DNA of 64,000 bases from Przewalskia tangutica (lineage: Eukaryota; Streptophyta; Magnoliopsida; Solanales; Solanaceae): the NCBI GenBank assembly GCA_029844215.1, contig CM056724.1, positions 82,045,093 through 82,109,092 of the forward strand, written 5' to 3'. Shown here piece after piece: positions 22,227-33,282 of the stretch. A model generated the notes under the pieces. It saw nothing but the letters and a program-made list of their open reading frames with translations. It was not told where the DNA came from and searched no databases. Within the stretch, counting starts at the first letter, position 1; each line of letters starts with the position of its first letter. The position numbers were made by a program, and so were the translations under genes.

Positions 22227-23514
22227 ATGCCTCCACGTAAGGCAACCCGGCCCGTGGGCAAGGCAATGAGGAGGCGCTAGCAGACACCCAGAGTCACGAG
22301 GGCTCGTGCCCGCCTATACCGAGACGGCGAGTTCTATGACGCCGCCACCCAAAGAGACCACAGTACCCACACCTCCGTCCCACACCGGGCGGAGGAGTTA
22401 GGGTACAAGGAGATGGCCCACCTTTGGCTAAAGTTGTGGCCCGACACGGAGAGAGGCTGACGCGGCGATTCAGCCAGCTCCAGCTCGGTCGACCGTTGTT
22501 CACCCGAGGCGAGAGTTTGAGGTTACGAGACTTCGAGTTGTAGCACGGAGTTTTATGGGTCGAGGCCGGAGGATGATCCGCAGGAGTTCATCCGTCGCCC
22601 AGAGGATTTTGAGAGTGATCGGGCGTCGAGACCGAGTCCGTGATCTTTGTTCACATAGGTCGCGTGATACCGCATCGATTGGTTTGATTCACGGAGTTAT
22701 CCCGGAGAGCACGCGGCCCGCCTTACTGGGATGAGTTCTCGAGGCTTTCTCACTCACTTTTTGCCTCCACAGATGAGGAGGCGCGGGCGATAGATTTTTA
22801 CCGGCCGAGGCAGAGGACGACCTTGTCGGGAGTACAATGTCGAGTTTGATTCTTTGGCTCGATATGTCCCAAAGATTGGTAGCAGATATGGAGGATAGGT
22901 GCACCACTATGTCACCGGCTAGACGACTATATGGCCGAAGTCATGCGGGGTTTCTCTCACCGGGTATGGACATTACCCGCACGCAGCTCACGCCTCGATG
23001 CGGCGAGCGCAGGTCGGCGAGTGACGACAGAAGCAGGTTAAGGCCGGGACGGAGGGTCTTACGGTGGTTATCGTGGTGGGCGGCCTCGCAGCTAGCCTAG
23101 ATTCGCACCACGGCCACTCGAGCACTCGCACCGCCCTCGGCACCGGCGAGTTTTCGAGGCGCATCGGCCCAGGGCTTCGGGACGCCCGCAGTAGCAGAGG
23201 TACTGGCCGACGGGACCACCCCCAGTGTGGCCGATGGGATCCATTACGGAAGTGTGGTACTACTTTTGAGCTTGTTACGATTGTGGCCAGCGGCAGGTCA
23301 CTGCGAGGGATCGTCCGACCGGCGGCGCTAGTGGTAGGCTCACCTTCGTGTTCTGTTGCCGCCATCATCTCCTACGATTACTCGCCGAGGCGTGGTGCTC
23401 GTGGGTCAGCAGGTCGCGGCAGGTCGTGGCTCGTCCCATTCTAGCGGTCCTCGAACCGCATATATGCCTTGTCCACCGACAGATCGTGAGGCCTCACCGA
23501 TGTCGCCATGTACC
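22227..23514 (+). pseudogene. gag: gag of element D
   Basis: The ATG at 22227 gives MPPRKATRPVGKAMRRR. The capsid region with FYGSRPEDDPQEFIR is at about 22548-22605. The matrix/capsid C-terminal part (LARYVP-type sequence) is near 22855, and a degraded zinc-knuckle region with CGRWDP lies at about 23230-23330. Unlike B, C and F it retains the capsid core. Several frame changes; many sit at CTG/CAG positions where the family consensus has extra bases. Confidence 0.75.
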
Positions 23515-23831
23515 TTATCGCTCGGTTTGATGTGTATGCTTTGATAGATCCGGTTCTACTCCCCATATATCTCCCTTGTTGCTAGTAGGATAGGGATAGA
23601 GCACGAGTCCATAGACCTTTCGAGGTAGCTACGCGATGGGTGATTCGGTGGTAGCTCGGCGGGTATATGAGCTTGTCTGTGACCATTTACGATCGTCGGA
23701 CCTGGCCGACTTGATAGAGTTGGAGATGATTGACTTCGACGTGATTATGGGGATGGATTGGCTAGCTTCTGCTACGCCAACGACCGCAGAGAGAGAGTAG
23801 TACGGTTCCATTTCTGCGAGCCGGTTGTTGA
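23515..23831 (+). pseudogene. Aspartic protease of element D
   Basis: Retropepsin region. DVYALIDP (about 23528-23555) corresponds to the catalytic ALIDPGST of T; the Gly-Ser that should follow is lost in a frame change. MGMDWL-type sequence follows near 23745. It would process the Gag-Pol polyprotein but is broken as read. Confidence 0.7.
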
Positions 23832-24635
23832 GTGGAGGAGCGCGGTATCGCCGGTGGTAGGTTTATTTCCTACCTCAAGGCTAGGAAGATGGTGCGAGAA
23901 GGGTATATCTACCATCTCGTTCGGTGTTTGATAATCAAGGCTGCGGTACCAGATTTTGATCGATTCGATGAGTCACGAGTTCCCAGACGTGTTTCGGATG
24001 ACCTCCGGTATCCCTCCCGAGAGGAGATTGAGTTTTGTATTGACATATTGCGGACACTCGGCTATTTCCATTCCGCCATACGAATGGCACTGCCGAGTTG
24101 AGAGAGTGAAGGACCACCGAGGGATTTCTTTGGAGAAGGGCTTCATTAGGCCCAGTGTTTCCCCGAAGCGCCGTATTGTTCGTGAAGAAGAAGGGCGGGG
24201 CGCTGCGCATGTGTGTTGATTACTGACGGTGAACAAGGTGACCATTAAACGAGATACCCGCCGAGGATTGATGATTTGTTCGACCGATTGCGAGCGCGAG
24301 ATGTTTCTCCAAGATTGATCTGCGTTCGGGCTATCATCGAGTTCGTGTCGAGAGAGAGGTGGATGTCCACTAGTGCATTCGGACGTGCGGGCATTATGAG
24401 TTCGGTCATGTCTTTTGGGTTGACGATGCTCGTGTATTCATGGATTTGATGAACCGAGTGTTCAAACCATTTTGGACACGTTTGTGATAGTGTTCATTGA
24501 TGATATCTTGGTTTATTCGCTCGGAAGCGAGAGCATGCGAGCATTTGAGGCTGTCTTGTGATTCTCGAGATCGGCGGTTATGCGCCAAGTTTTCCAAATG
24601 TGAGTTTTGGTTGACTTGATGGCGTTTCTTGGGCA
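23832..24635 (+). pseudogene. Reverse transcriptase of element D
   Basis: Frameshifted RT domain. Recognisable pieces in order: RKMVREGYIYHLVR near 23882, PDVFR and the PPER segment (23985-24030), SIPPYEW (24070-24090), GFIRPSVSP (24139-24165), KKDG/MCVDY-type sequence (24185-24225), and [13 protein letters not shown] (24430-24470). The catalytic YxDD equivalent lies near 24495-24510, where FIDDIL is read in one frame. It copies RNA to DNA in the intact family; here no single frame spans it. Confidence 0.8.
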
Positions 24636-25230
24636 TATTATGGGTGATGGCATTCAGTGGATACGGCGAGATCGGCGATCGTGACTTGGCCTGAACTACT
24701 ACTCGAGAGGTTCGCGATTTCGGGCCTTGCGAGATATTATCGGCGGTTCGTGGAGAAGTTTGCTTCTATCTACGCACCATTGACTAGGTGACTCGAGGCA
24801 GCCAGTTCGATGGGCGATGCTTGTGGCGGGGTTTCGATTCTTGAAGAGATTGACGGCCGCCCGTTCTTACTCTTCCGGAGGTCGACGGTTATGTCGTGTA
24901 TTGTGATCGTCGAGCATCGGGTTGGGATGTGTGTTGATGCGGCATGGCGGGGTTATAGCATATGCATCCCGACGGTGAGAAACACGAGAACTACCCGCAT
25001 GATTTGGAGTTGGCGGTAGTGATTCACGCTTTGAAGATCTGGAGGCACTATTTGTATGGGGTTCACGTGGATATTTATCTGAGACCACAAGAGCCTCGAA
25101 GTATATCTTGACGGAGGAGCTGAACTTACGGCGAGGCGGTGGTTAGAGTTGCTTAAGGATTACGATGTTGATATCTGTACCACGGGAAGGCGATGTTGTG
25201 GCGGATGCTCTTAGTCGTAGGTCGATGGGA
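24636..25230 (+). pseudogene. RNase H of element D
   Basis: Connection and RNase H region. RRFVEKFAS (about 24738-24765) is the thumb/connection motif; an LEDLE-type piece replaces LKIWRH (near 25035), and [13 protein letters not shown] sequence is at about 25198-25225. RNase H removes the RNA strand during reverse transcription. Frame is lost repeatedly. Confidence 0.7.
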
Positions 25231-26335
25231 GCCTATCGGATGTGCGGCTAGAGAGGAGGACATGGTTCGTGATTTGCATCGATTAGCGAGCCTTGGTGTC
25301 CGTTTGATTGATTACGATAGCGATGGGGTTAGAGTTCGTGAGGTTGCGAGTCTTCCATCGTCGAGGAGGTGAAGAAGCGGCGATTCGAGATCGGCTTTGA
25401 TTCGATATCGTGATCTGACTCTTCGTGAGGCAAAGGGTCCTTTTGAGGTAGCACGATGGGGTGCTAAGGTTTGAGAAGCATGTGTGTTCGGATGTTTGAG
25501 GACTTGGCGAGTTCTTGGGAAGCACACGGTAGCGGCGTTACTCTATCCATCCGGTCGACCAAGATGTACCACGACCTTAGATCGTGTATTGGTGGGATGG
25601 CTTGAAGAGAGCGTTGCGAGTTCGTAGCTCGGTGCGTGTTGTCGGCGGTGAAGGTAGAGCACGAGGCACGGTGGTTTGTTCTGACGATTGAGATCGACAC
25701 GGAAGTGGGAGGTAATCAACATGGATTTCATCGCGGGATTACCTCGCACTCGGAGACATGATTCTATATGGGTTATCGTCGGCCGGTGTGAAATCAGCCC
25801 ACTTTCTTCCGTCGGACGACTTTTGGTGAGGATTATGCGGACTTTACATCAGAGATCGTCGATCGCATGGAGTCCCTACTTCGATCATATCGCATGAGAG
25901 AGCCCGGTTTACGGCTAACTGGAGGTCCTTCCGAGGAGTTTAGGGGCGCAGTGAGCACAGTCGCATTTCATCCACGAGCAGACGGGCGAGGCGAGCCTTA
26001 TCGGACTCTTGAGGATATGCTGCGAGCCTGTGTTATTGACTTCAGTGGTAGTTGGGAGGATCATTTGCCTCTAGTTGAGTTTGCGTATAATAATAGCTAC
26101 CACTCCAGTATTCAGATGGCGCCTTATGAGGCCTTGTATGGGAGGAAGTGCAGATCGCCTATAGGTTGGTTCGATGTGGGCGAGTGCGGCTAGTGGGACG
26201 GATTTGGTGCAGTGACGATGGATAAGGTGAAGCTTATCCGAGCGGCTATTGACATTTCGAGTCGGCAAGTCGTATCACGAGATCATCGTCGTCGGCATCT
26301 TGAGTTCGAGTTCATGATTGGGTTTTCCTAAAGGT
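25231..26335 (+). pseudogene. Integrase of element D
   Basis: The zinc-binding part is barely recognisable (25480-25640). The catalytic core is clearer: NMDFIAGLPRTRRHDSIWV at about 25718-25775 carries the first catalytic Asp, and an open frame at 25867-26193 includes GRGEPYRTLEDML with the catalytic Glu, then a Trp-Glu-Asp-His-Leu-Pro segment and YGRKCRSPIGWFDVGE. The segment holding the second Asp is scrambled. Integrase inserts the cDNA into the chromosome. Confidence 0.8.
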
Positions 26336-26720
26336 GTCACCCATGAAGGGTGTGATGAGATTCGGGAAGAAGGAAGCTTAGCCCTAGGTACATTGGGCGT
26401 TTAGTTGTCGCGAGGTAGGCAAGGTTGCTATGAGTTGGATCTGCCGTCCGATCTGGAGGCAGTGCATCCGGTTTTTCACGTATCTATGCTGAGGAGATGT
26501 ATCGGGGATCCATCTAGGGTACACCCGATTGACGATGTCCAGGTGACCGAGGGGTTATCGTATGAGGAGATTCCCATAGCGATAGTCGATCGTCAGGTTA
26601 GGCGTCTGCGGACGAAGGACGTGGCAGTCAAAGTCTTGTGGCGAACGAGCTCGAGAGAGGAGATGGCGTGGGAAGCCAGGAGGACATGAGGCGAAGTATC
26701 CTCACCTATTCCCCACACCT
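26336..26720 (+). pseudogene. Integrase C-terminus with chromodomain-like tail, element D
   Basis: GPQ-like tail and chromodomain-type segment: VFHVSMLRRCIGDPSR (26470-26517), YEEIPIAIVDRQVRRLRTK (26559-26615) and VKVLWR (about 26629), with the terminal Trp-Glu-Ala motif near 26668. This arrangement is typical of plant Tekay/Del-type chromoviruses, where it is thought to steer integration to heterochromatin. The 26405-26689 frame is open; the tail continues in other frames. Confidence 0.8.
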
Positions 26721-26844
26721 CCAGGTAATTCACTTTCCTACTTGTAAATTTTCGTTATCGTTTATGCCTAAGTGTTGTTTTATGGCCGCGTGTGGCATTT
26801 GCAAACTGTTTAAGTTATGAAGAATCTTATCGTTTACTGTCTTG

Positions 26845-26885
26845 AGAAGGAACATTCGGGACGAATGTTTCTAAGGAGGGGAGAA
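26845..26885 (+). promoter_or_regulatory. PPT and adjacent palindrome of element D
   Basis: AACATTCGGGACGAATGTTT (about 26851-26870) followed by CTAAGGAGGGGAGAA (26871-26885), directly abutting the 3' LTR. Confidence 0.85.
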
Positions 26886-29283
26886 TGTAATACCCCGTAT
26901 TTCCAGAGTATGTACGTAAGGGAATACGTACAAAAAGTTTGGCCTTAGTTAGCCTTGGACGTTTTCTTTTGTACACAACTCGCTAAAAGAATCGTTTTCC
27001 GACGAAACGTTTCCCGACTTTCGTAGAGTAAATTCCGGCTATGCCATTTCTTATTTTGCGGATTTTTCGAGAGGCGAAACATTTTTGACCAACGGGAGGG
27101 TGACATGTCACCTCGCATTGGAAGCAAGTGGGGTGGCTTTGGGCGATTGGGCCCAAAGAGGGTGTTGGCCTTGGCCGATTGGGTCCTTGTTTAGGCCTTG
27201 TTTTGTTCCATGTTTTGTGGAGTGTTTTGTGGAGTGTTTTGTGGAGTAGGAGTTAGGGTGCACTTGGCTTGATCTTGGCCTTACACTTGCCTTGCACTTG
27301 TCTTCATCTTGGCCATTGGTTGTGAGGCTTGAGCTATAAATACCCCTTAGAGATGAAGAGTTATTCATCCACAAAGTTATCTTCCAAGTCTAAAATCCTC
27401 TCCTCTCCCTTAAGCTTTTCGTCCAAACACCTCTTCCTCCCCTTGTGTAGTATGGTAGAGCCTACCCCTAGCCGAGCCGACATCTAACCACCCTCCCTTG
27501 GTAGACAAAGTTGTCTTCTTGTATCGTTATAATGCCCAAAATACCCTAGCCCAAATACCTTAGTACTTAGTAGAAGTTGTGAAGAACTTCTAAGGTTTCC
27601 TTGGAGCATACAACTTAGGAGCAAAACCTTGCCCAGGCGCGACTTTTTTCTAGGATATTATTGGGCTTACCGAGGTAACTAATCCTAAACCTCTTTTGAA
27701 TTAGAGAATACTTACTGTTGTTGTATTAGAATAAGTATTAGATACTTAGAAGAATATCACAGAATAATATTGAACTGTACTCACATAGGACTTGTTTTCA
27801 CGATGAACTTACATAGCTCACTTGGTAGGGTTGTGCTGCCCGACTTTCCGTAGAATTATGAACCCCCTGTTTAGAATGACCTTCAGAGTAGTCTTTAATA
27901 GATATCTGTGACTATTATAGGCTGACTCTCTGCGCGCGACATATTCAACTTGGCGGGTGGTTTTCGCTGAGAAGGTATGTGATTCTTCCTAAAGAATGAT
28001 ATTTTACGATAATACTTACGGCAATGCCTCACGGCTTAAGCGTGAATGATACTTACGGCAATGCCTCACGGCTTAAGCCTGAATAATAAAGAACTGGAAA
28101 CATTTCAAAAGACTACTGACTCATATTAACAGAAGAGAACTAATTGGTTTTTAAAACAGAAGCTTAAGAGTTATACTAGCTTTATGGGAAGTAAGTATAA
28201 CCACTTAAGATTTATAAAAGAAACAAGTTTGCCTATGTGTTTGTAACAGACTTGTATTGTGAAAAGAATAATAAAGATGGTTGGATAAGTAGACATGATA
28301 TGAGGCTATGTGTGTTAGTATCTTGTAACGTTTGTATAGGTGAGTATCCTTGTTGTGCTTATGTTGTTATGTTAGTATACTATCACTCACCTCTTGAGAT
28401 GATACCGGGGGTTAAGCTGTCCTCCGATGCGGGGTAGACTCAGGCGGTCTGGGACCATGATTCGAGAATACCTCATGCGGGTCCAGGGGGCCTATGCGGG
28501 CTACGAGTTCGTGTTAGTATGCGGGGTTATACCTCATGCGGTCTATGTGGCGTGCGGACAACGAGTCGGGGCGATCTTAGGAGTAGCTACCTCGATGCGG
28601 GGTTATACCTCATGCGGGCCCATGTGAGTGGCCTATGCGGACTCCGGGAGTCCAGGATTAGGCTTGCAGAATGATGATATGGGCGAGTGGCCCTGTTTCG
28701 ATCATTCGCAGCCTAGACAAGACCTATTACAGTTACCTATTGTTGCTTTTGTTTGTGATGTGGCACTACGTGCGGTTTCCTTGGTTGTTTCACACATATT
28801 TGTAAACTGGTTTTAAAATGATATGTTTTCATTTAAGTATTTTACAGTTTCGCATACTTAGTACCTGTTGTACTGACCTCCTTCGGGGGGCTGCGTTCAT
28901 GCCGCAGGTAAGGGCAAGCATGTGCTAGATCCACATCCTTAGGATCTTTGCGTTGGTGTCAGGAGCTCCATCTTCTCCGGAGGCTCTACTTTTGGGTATG
29001 ATCTCCCTGTATTGTAGATAGTTTTGTACAGTCAGGGTATGGCGGGGCCCTGTCCCGCCATAGTTGTTTACTTCCTTAGAGGTCTGTAGTACTATTGTAC
29101 AGTTGGGATGTAACTGCAAAACTTGAGTTATTTATATTATGCCGAAAGGCAAGCTTTTCTTCAGATAAACTGTGTCTTATTTTATAAACTGTTTCCTGTC
29201 TTCTTTTATATTCCGCTGGTTACTCTGATGTATGAATACTTGGGTGCCGGTAGGCACGATCACGGGCCGGGCGGGTCGTGGCG
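26886..29283 (+). mobile_element. 3' LTR of element D
   Basis: Pairs with 19647-22028. It differs mostly by small indels: three instead of four 13-bp repeats (27205-27246), a shortened U3 palindrome (27096-27113), and fuller CTG/CAG-containing motifs in the hairpin module (28873-29092). TATAAATA at 27335-27342; 40-bp tandem repeat at about 28012-28087. Confidence 0.9.
28873..29092 (+). other. Conserved multi-hairpin module, D 3' LTR
   Basis: Best-preserved copy: CCTCC/GGGG stem, CTGCGTTCATGCCGCAG hairpin (about 28891-28907), AGATCC/GGATCT, CTCC/GGAG pair, and a perfect 9-bp stem TATGGCGGG/CCCGCCATA (about 29038-29062). Confidence 0.75.
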
Positions 29284-29539
29284 GCTAAATCCTTAGCTAA
29301 TGCGGTCGCCTCTTGCAATCTATATTCTCTTTTCGGTCGTGGGCGAAGGTTCATATATCAAGGTCGCGATGGAGCTGCTGCGCGTGCTAAACTCTCTTTG
29401 GGGCTAGCGACGTGGCGAGAACTCCCGAATGAAGCACCACCCTAGGTGATGATTGGGCTGTGCCTCGTAACCTCGTACTCTACTCGCGGCTCCGCCGGAT
29501 GCCTTGCCCTCACGGGCGGGTTGCGCTACGTGGAGGCAT
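29284..29539 (-). pseudogene. gag: gag N-terminus of element C
   Basis: The ATG at 29539-29537 (MPPRSATRP) starts the gag that continues at 19646 beyond D. It ends at the D insertion with sequence equivalent to KEATTLLAMDLA of F. Frame changes and stops present. Confidence 0.7.
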
Positions 29540-29739
29540 AGCGGTAAGGAAAGAAATACGTTAGAGGTCCAACTTATAACACGACTCTAAGCACGATCTC
29601 GAGTGAGAAGAATGGAAACCAATCCTAAATATCCTATAGCCTCACGATTATTGGTGTGGTTCACAACACACCGATAATCAAGACTCTACTAGATACGATG
29701 CGTAGACACTTTCCAGGATTAAGCGCTCGATACCACTTT
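29540..29739 (-). promoter_or_regulatory. 5' leader and PBS of element C
   Basis: PBS on the minus strand at about 29735-29725 (TGGTATCGAGC). The hairpin at 29672-29653 keeps the GGTGTG/CACACC stem, but its loop is GTGAAC, no longer self-complementary. Confidence 0.8.
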
Positions 29740-29936
29740 TGTCACAACCCGAACCGGGCGTGTTGGTGCCTTACCGGGCACCCAGTAGACATACATCAGT
29801 AATCGTGGAACATAAAACAAGACATGGAATATCGAAGTGTAAAGCAATCTGAGAAAACTTGCCTTTCGGCACGTATATATAAAACTTAAATCGAGCGATT
29901 ACATCCCTTTTACAACTCGCCCGGCGATTACTCTGG

Positions 29937-30130
29937 ACCTCACAGAATGATATGACAACAATGGCGGGACGGGGCTCGCCATACCCCGAATGTAAATACC
30001 TACAACGACGAGGACTATACCACGATAAGCCTCGGAGAAACGGAGCTTCCCAAAACGACTGCGATCCTAAGAGCGAGGATCAACACCGGTGTACCTCTAC
30101 TGCGGCATGAACGCAGCCAGGAGAGTCGAT
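29937..30130 (-). other. Conserved multi-hairpin module, C right LTR
   Basis: ATGGCGGG/CTCGCCAT, GATCCT/AGGATC and CTGCG/CGCAG hairpins in the usual order. Several CAG/CTG positions appear altered relative to the left LTR. Confidence 0.65.
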
Positions 30131-32681
30131 GCAACGGTACCAAGTATGTGGCGAAAAATCGTAAATGAAATCATAGTAGTCTATATAAAACAAGAGACAT
30201 GTATGATAACCAAACTACGATTCCTGATAAATAAGCAATCATGTCAAGTCGGGGACTCACGCCTCAAAGTCATCACTCAATATATAACTATGGGTCTCAC
30301 GCCCAACATCAATCATGCGTGGAATACCTTCCTCACCGCTGGCGATCTATGATATAAAAGCACCAGGAATACATGAACACGAGTCCCACGTGTCATCATA
30401 AAACCGTCTGGGGGTAAGTCTGAAGGCATAGCCGACTACTAAAACCCAGTACTAACAAGGTCATAAAGCGTATCATGAGATCTGTCTAGGCCGTCACATG
30501 ATCAAAGTTGGCCACTCGCGCGATATCTAATGTGCGCGTCTAGCCTCGAACTTCCGCTGACTCGCGATAGGCCAACCTCATAGGCGCGTGAGGTATTCCC
30601 GCGTTGAGGGTAGCTACTCCCGGTATCCGTCTGGACTCGCGATCCGCGTAGCCACATAGACCGCATGACCATAAAGGCCGCACACTAACAGGAACTCGTA
30701 GCTCGCATAGGTCCGAGACCGCGTGAGGTATCCTCGAATCATAGTCACACATCTGCTCGAGTATTACCCGCATCGGAGGCGACTTTAACCTCGGGATCAT
30801 GTCAAGGTGAGTGGTACAATACCAACATAACGGCTGATCGTTAAACAACTTAAGCGCAATCGAGGGAAACCCCTTTACACAATCATCACAAGATACTAAC
30901 ACACGTAGCATCCTAGCATGATTACTTATCAAATCAACAAGAAAGTATTACAAGACTATCACAAACCAACACAATCAAGTTATTCACACAAGGTACTTTC
31001 TACTATATGATTAACAAGATCAGGTTTTTATCCCCAAAGTACTACATACATTAATTCTTTAAAAGATCCGTTTCTTTCACAAAAGTCACACAATACCCGT
31101 AGTATAAAAATAGAGTGACTATCTTTTGAAGTAAATCAAAACACTACTCTTTGTAAAATTAAGTAACAACATTCTTTTCCAAACGTTCAAGTTTGCCTAA
31201 TTTCAATTACTCAAGTTTCTCATTTTCGAAAGGTTTCGTAGTTCATAGTATTAATAACTTAATGATATAATTCTCTTTGAAAGCAATTTGAGAAACATAT
31301 GTCTGATATGTGAGTAGGTTATTCTTGTTTATAACAATCTTATTAAAGCAGCCATGATCTAGGAAATGTAATATCATTTTATCTCATCTTAGCTTCTATG
31401 AAGATGGAGGTTTCTACTGGTTTTAATAATACTTTAATAGTCAATACATTTCCCCTTTATTAGCGTTGCTGTGGTTTGTTCGATACTTATTCTGATTTCC
31501 GAAATCAGTAAAACATTATTCCTTTTTTAAAAACCAAATACTCATTACTCACGAATGAGGTTTCACACTTTGTTAACAAAATTCAGATTAATTCAATTAA
31601 GTCAAGTCTCTTATCTTTTAAGATCAAGTCTCTTAACTTCTAAAATCAATAAACCATTCTTTTTATCTCTCTTAAGCTGTTATACCTAACTTCCCATAAA
31701 GCTAGTATAACTCTTAAGTTTTTAAAACCAAGTATTACTCTTCTGTTAAAAATGATTCAGTATTCTTTTGAAATACTTCAAGATTATTCAGGCTTAAGTC
31801 AAAAGACATTGCCGTAATTATTATTCAGTTAACACGCGTACGTCTACCGTACTATATATATTTTAAAATATCATGCTCAAGAGTATAGGAAGAATCACAT
31901 ACCTCGCGACGATTATCGACTATTAGCAAAACGCTCCACGGCTATAACCCGGCTAGCCTTGTCCACCTTTCAAGTAGAACATGCTACTTGCAGAGCTTTC
32001 AACCTATAAAGGTTATACAAGTTTATCAACGTCTAGACTACTCAGTAGAATAAATCTAGATACAAGTTTCTACGAAAAATTGGGCAGCACTTCCCTACCC
32101 GTCAAACTTCACAAGTCTACTGTAAATACAGTCCTATGTAAGTACAGTTCATTTCTCTTCTTATATACCTTCCTTGTATATAACTTATACTTTAATTCTT
32201 ATACTTCAACAGTATGCAAACTCTAATTACAAAAGGGAGACAAGATATTTACCTCGATAAGCCCAAAATTATCCAAGTTTAAATGTCGATCCTGAGCAAC
32301 GTTTAGCTCCTACTCTGGGCGCTCCAACCCGCTCCAAACAACCCTTAGAAGTTCTACGCAACTTCTACTTAATACTTCAACCAACTGTGAAGATTTTCCT
32401 TAGGGTTTCGTTTTGAGACTAAAAGGACAAAAGGTAGTATTTCCGGGCTCTACGTATAGAGGTAACTTTTGGAATACTACAAGGTATAAGGCTAAGGTAT
32501 TTTGGGTATAGTAACAATACTTGGAGAGTATTTCTACCAAGAGGGGGGGTGTATTTGCGAGAACAACTAGGCAAGGGGGGGGGGGGTACTCTCGGCCAAG
32601 GGCCTCACCAAGGGGAGGGGTGCTCACGGCCAAAGGCCTTCCGAGGGAGGCTAGGGCGAGAACACTACACTAAGGGAAAGA

Positions 32682-32892
32682 GGGCTTTCAAGACTTAGAA
32701 GTTTTAGGCTGAAAAAGTCGTCACAAAGGGGGGGTCTTTATAGGACGGTCAATGGCCCACGCCTGAGGAGGAGGTGACAACTCTCGGCGAGGGCCTCGCG
32801 AAAAGGGGAGGGTTTTCAAGACTTAAGGAAGTGAGAAGTGGATGAAGAAAGCTTCACAAAGGGGTATTTATAGGAAGGTCAATGGCCAAGAT
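32682..32892 (-). repeat. Promoter-region duplication in C right LTR
   Basis: Two imperfect copies of an ~85-bp segment (32682-32767 and 32809-32892), each with TTTCAAGACTTA, TCACAAAGGGG and a TATA-like site. The left LTR has one copy, so the duplication arose in this LTR after insertion, or was lost from the other. Confidence 0.7.
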
Positions 32893-33282
32893 CAAGCAAT
32901 GTGGGGGGAAAGTGGAGGGCCAAGATTTGCCCAAGTGCCCCTACCCCTACTCCACAAAACAAGGCACCAAACAAGGCACCAAACAAGGCACAAAATAAGG
33001 CCAAAAACCGTGACCCAATCGGCCAACTTGACCGCCCACTAGAGGGTGACAAGTGTCGCCCTCTCGTTGGTCCAAAACATTTCGTCTCTCGGAAAAATCC
33101 GCAAAAATTATAAATGACATAGCCGGAATTTTCCCTTCGCAAGTTTTGTAAAACGTTTCGTCGAAAAACGACTCTAATCGGGGGTTGTGAACAAAATTCG
33201 AACCTTGCCTAACTTTAGGGCTTAAACTTTTCTACGTACGTCCTCACGTACATACTCTGGAAATACAGGGTATAACAGCATG

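Larger units (their letters stand above)
19647..29283 (+). mobile_element. Element D: autonomous-type Ty3/gypsy (chromovirus) element, decayed
   Basis: Full-length plus-strand element inserted in the gag of C. LTRs 19647-22028 and 26886-29283 (about 2.4 kb) start TGTAATACCCCGTA. TSD is GCTAC on the left and GCTAA on the right (29284-29288), with the last LTR bases GCG instead of ACA, a change of the type seen at many CAG sites here. The 4.86-kb internal region has gag, protease, RT, RNase H, integrase and chromodomain in order, all frameshifted as read. Confidence 0.88.
14175..33277 (-). mobile_element. Element C: non-autonomous gypsy LTR element, carrying D
   Basis: Minus-strand element inserted in the ORF of R, TSD GCATG (14170-14174 and 33278-33282). 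LTRs 14175-17600 and 29740-33277. After removing D the internal region is about 2.5 kb: leader, gag without capsid core, zinc knuckles, the conserved block, a decayed integrase C-terminal piece, then the PPT. No protease or RT. Closely related to F, with which it shares the gag deletion and the integrase remnant. Confidence 0.88.
29740..33277 (-). mobile_element. Right (5') LTR of element C
   Basis: Pairs with 14175-17600 but is 112 bp longer. The main extra piece is a duplication around the promoter (32682-32892), giving two TATA-like sites (32736-32743 and 32865-32872). Hairpin module 29937-30130; shared ~175-bp block about 31306-31484; U3 palindrome 33042-33063. Confidence 0.88.

Noticed and set aside
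22988..23368. Reverse-strand ORFs across D gag and pol
   Set aside because: Shadow frames opposite recognisable gag/pol sequence.
26849..26871. Heat-shock element reading of the PPT palindrome (GAA/TTC units)
   Set aside because: Spacing between the GAA and TTC units does not fit contiguous 5-bp heat-shock units, and the site is internal rather than in U3.
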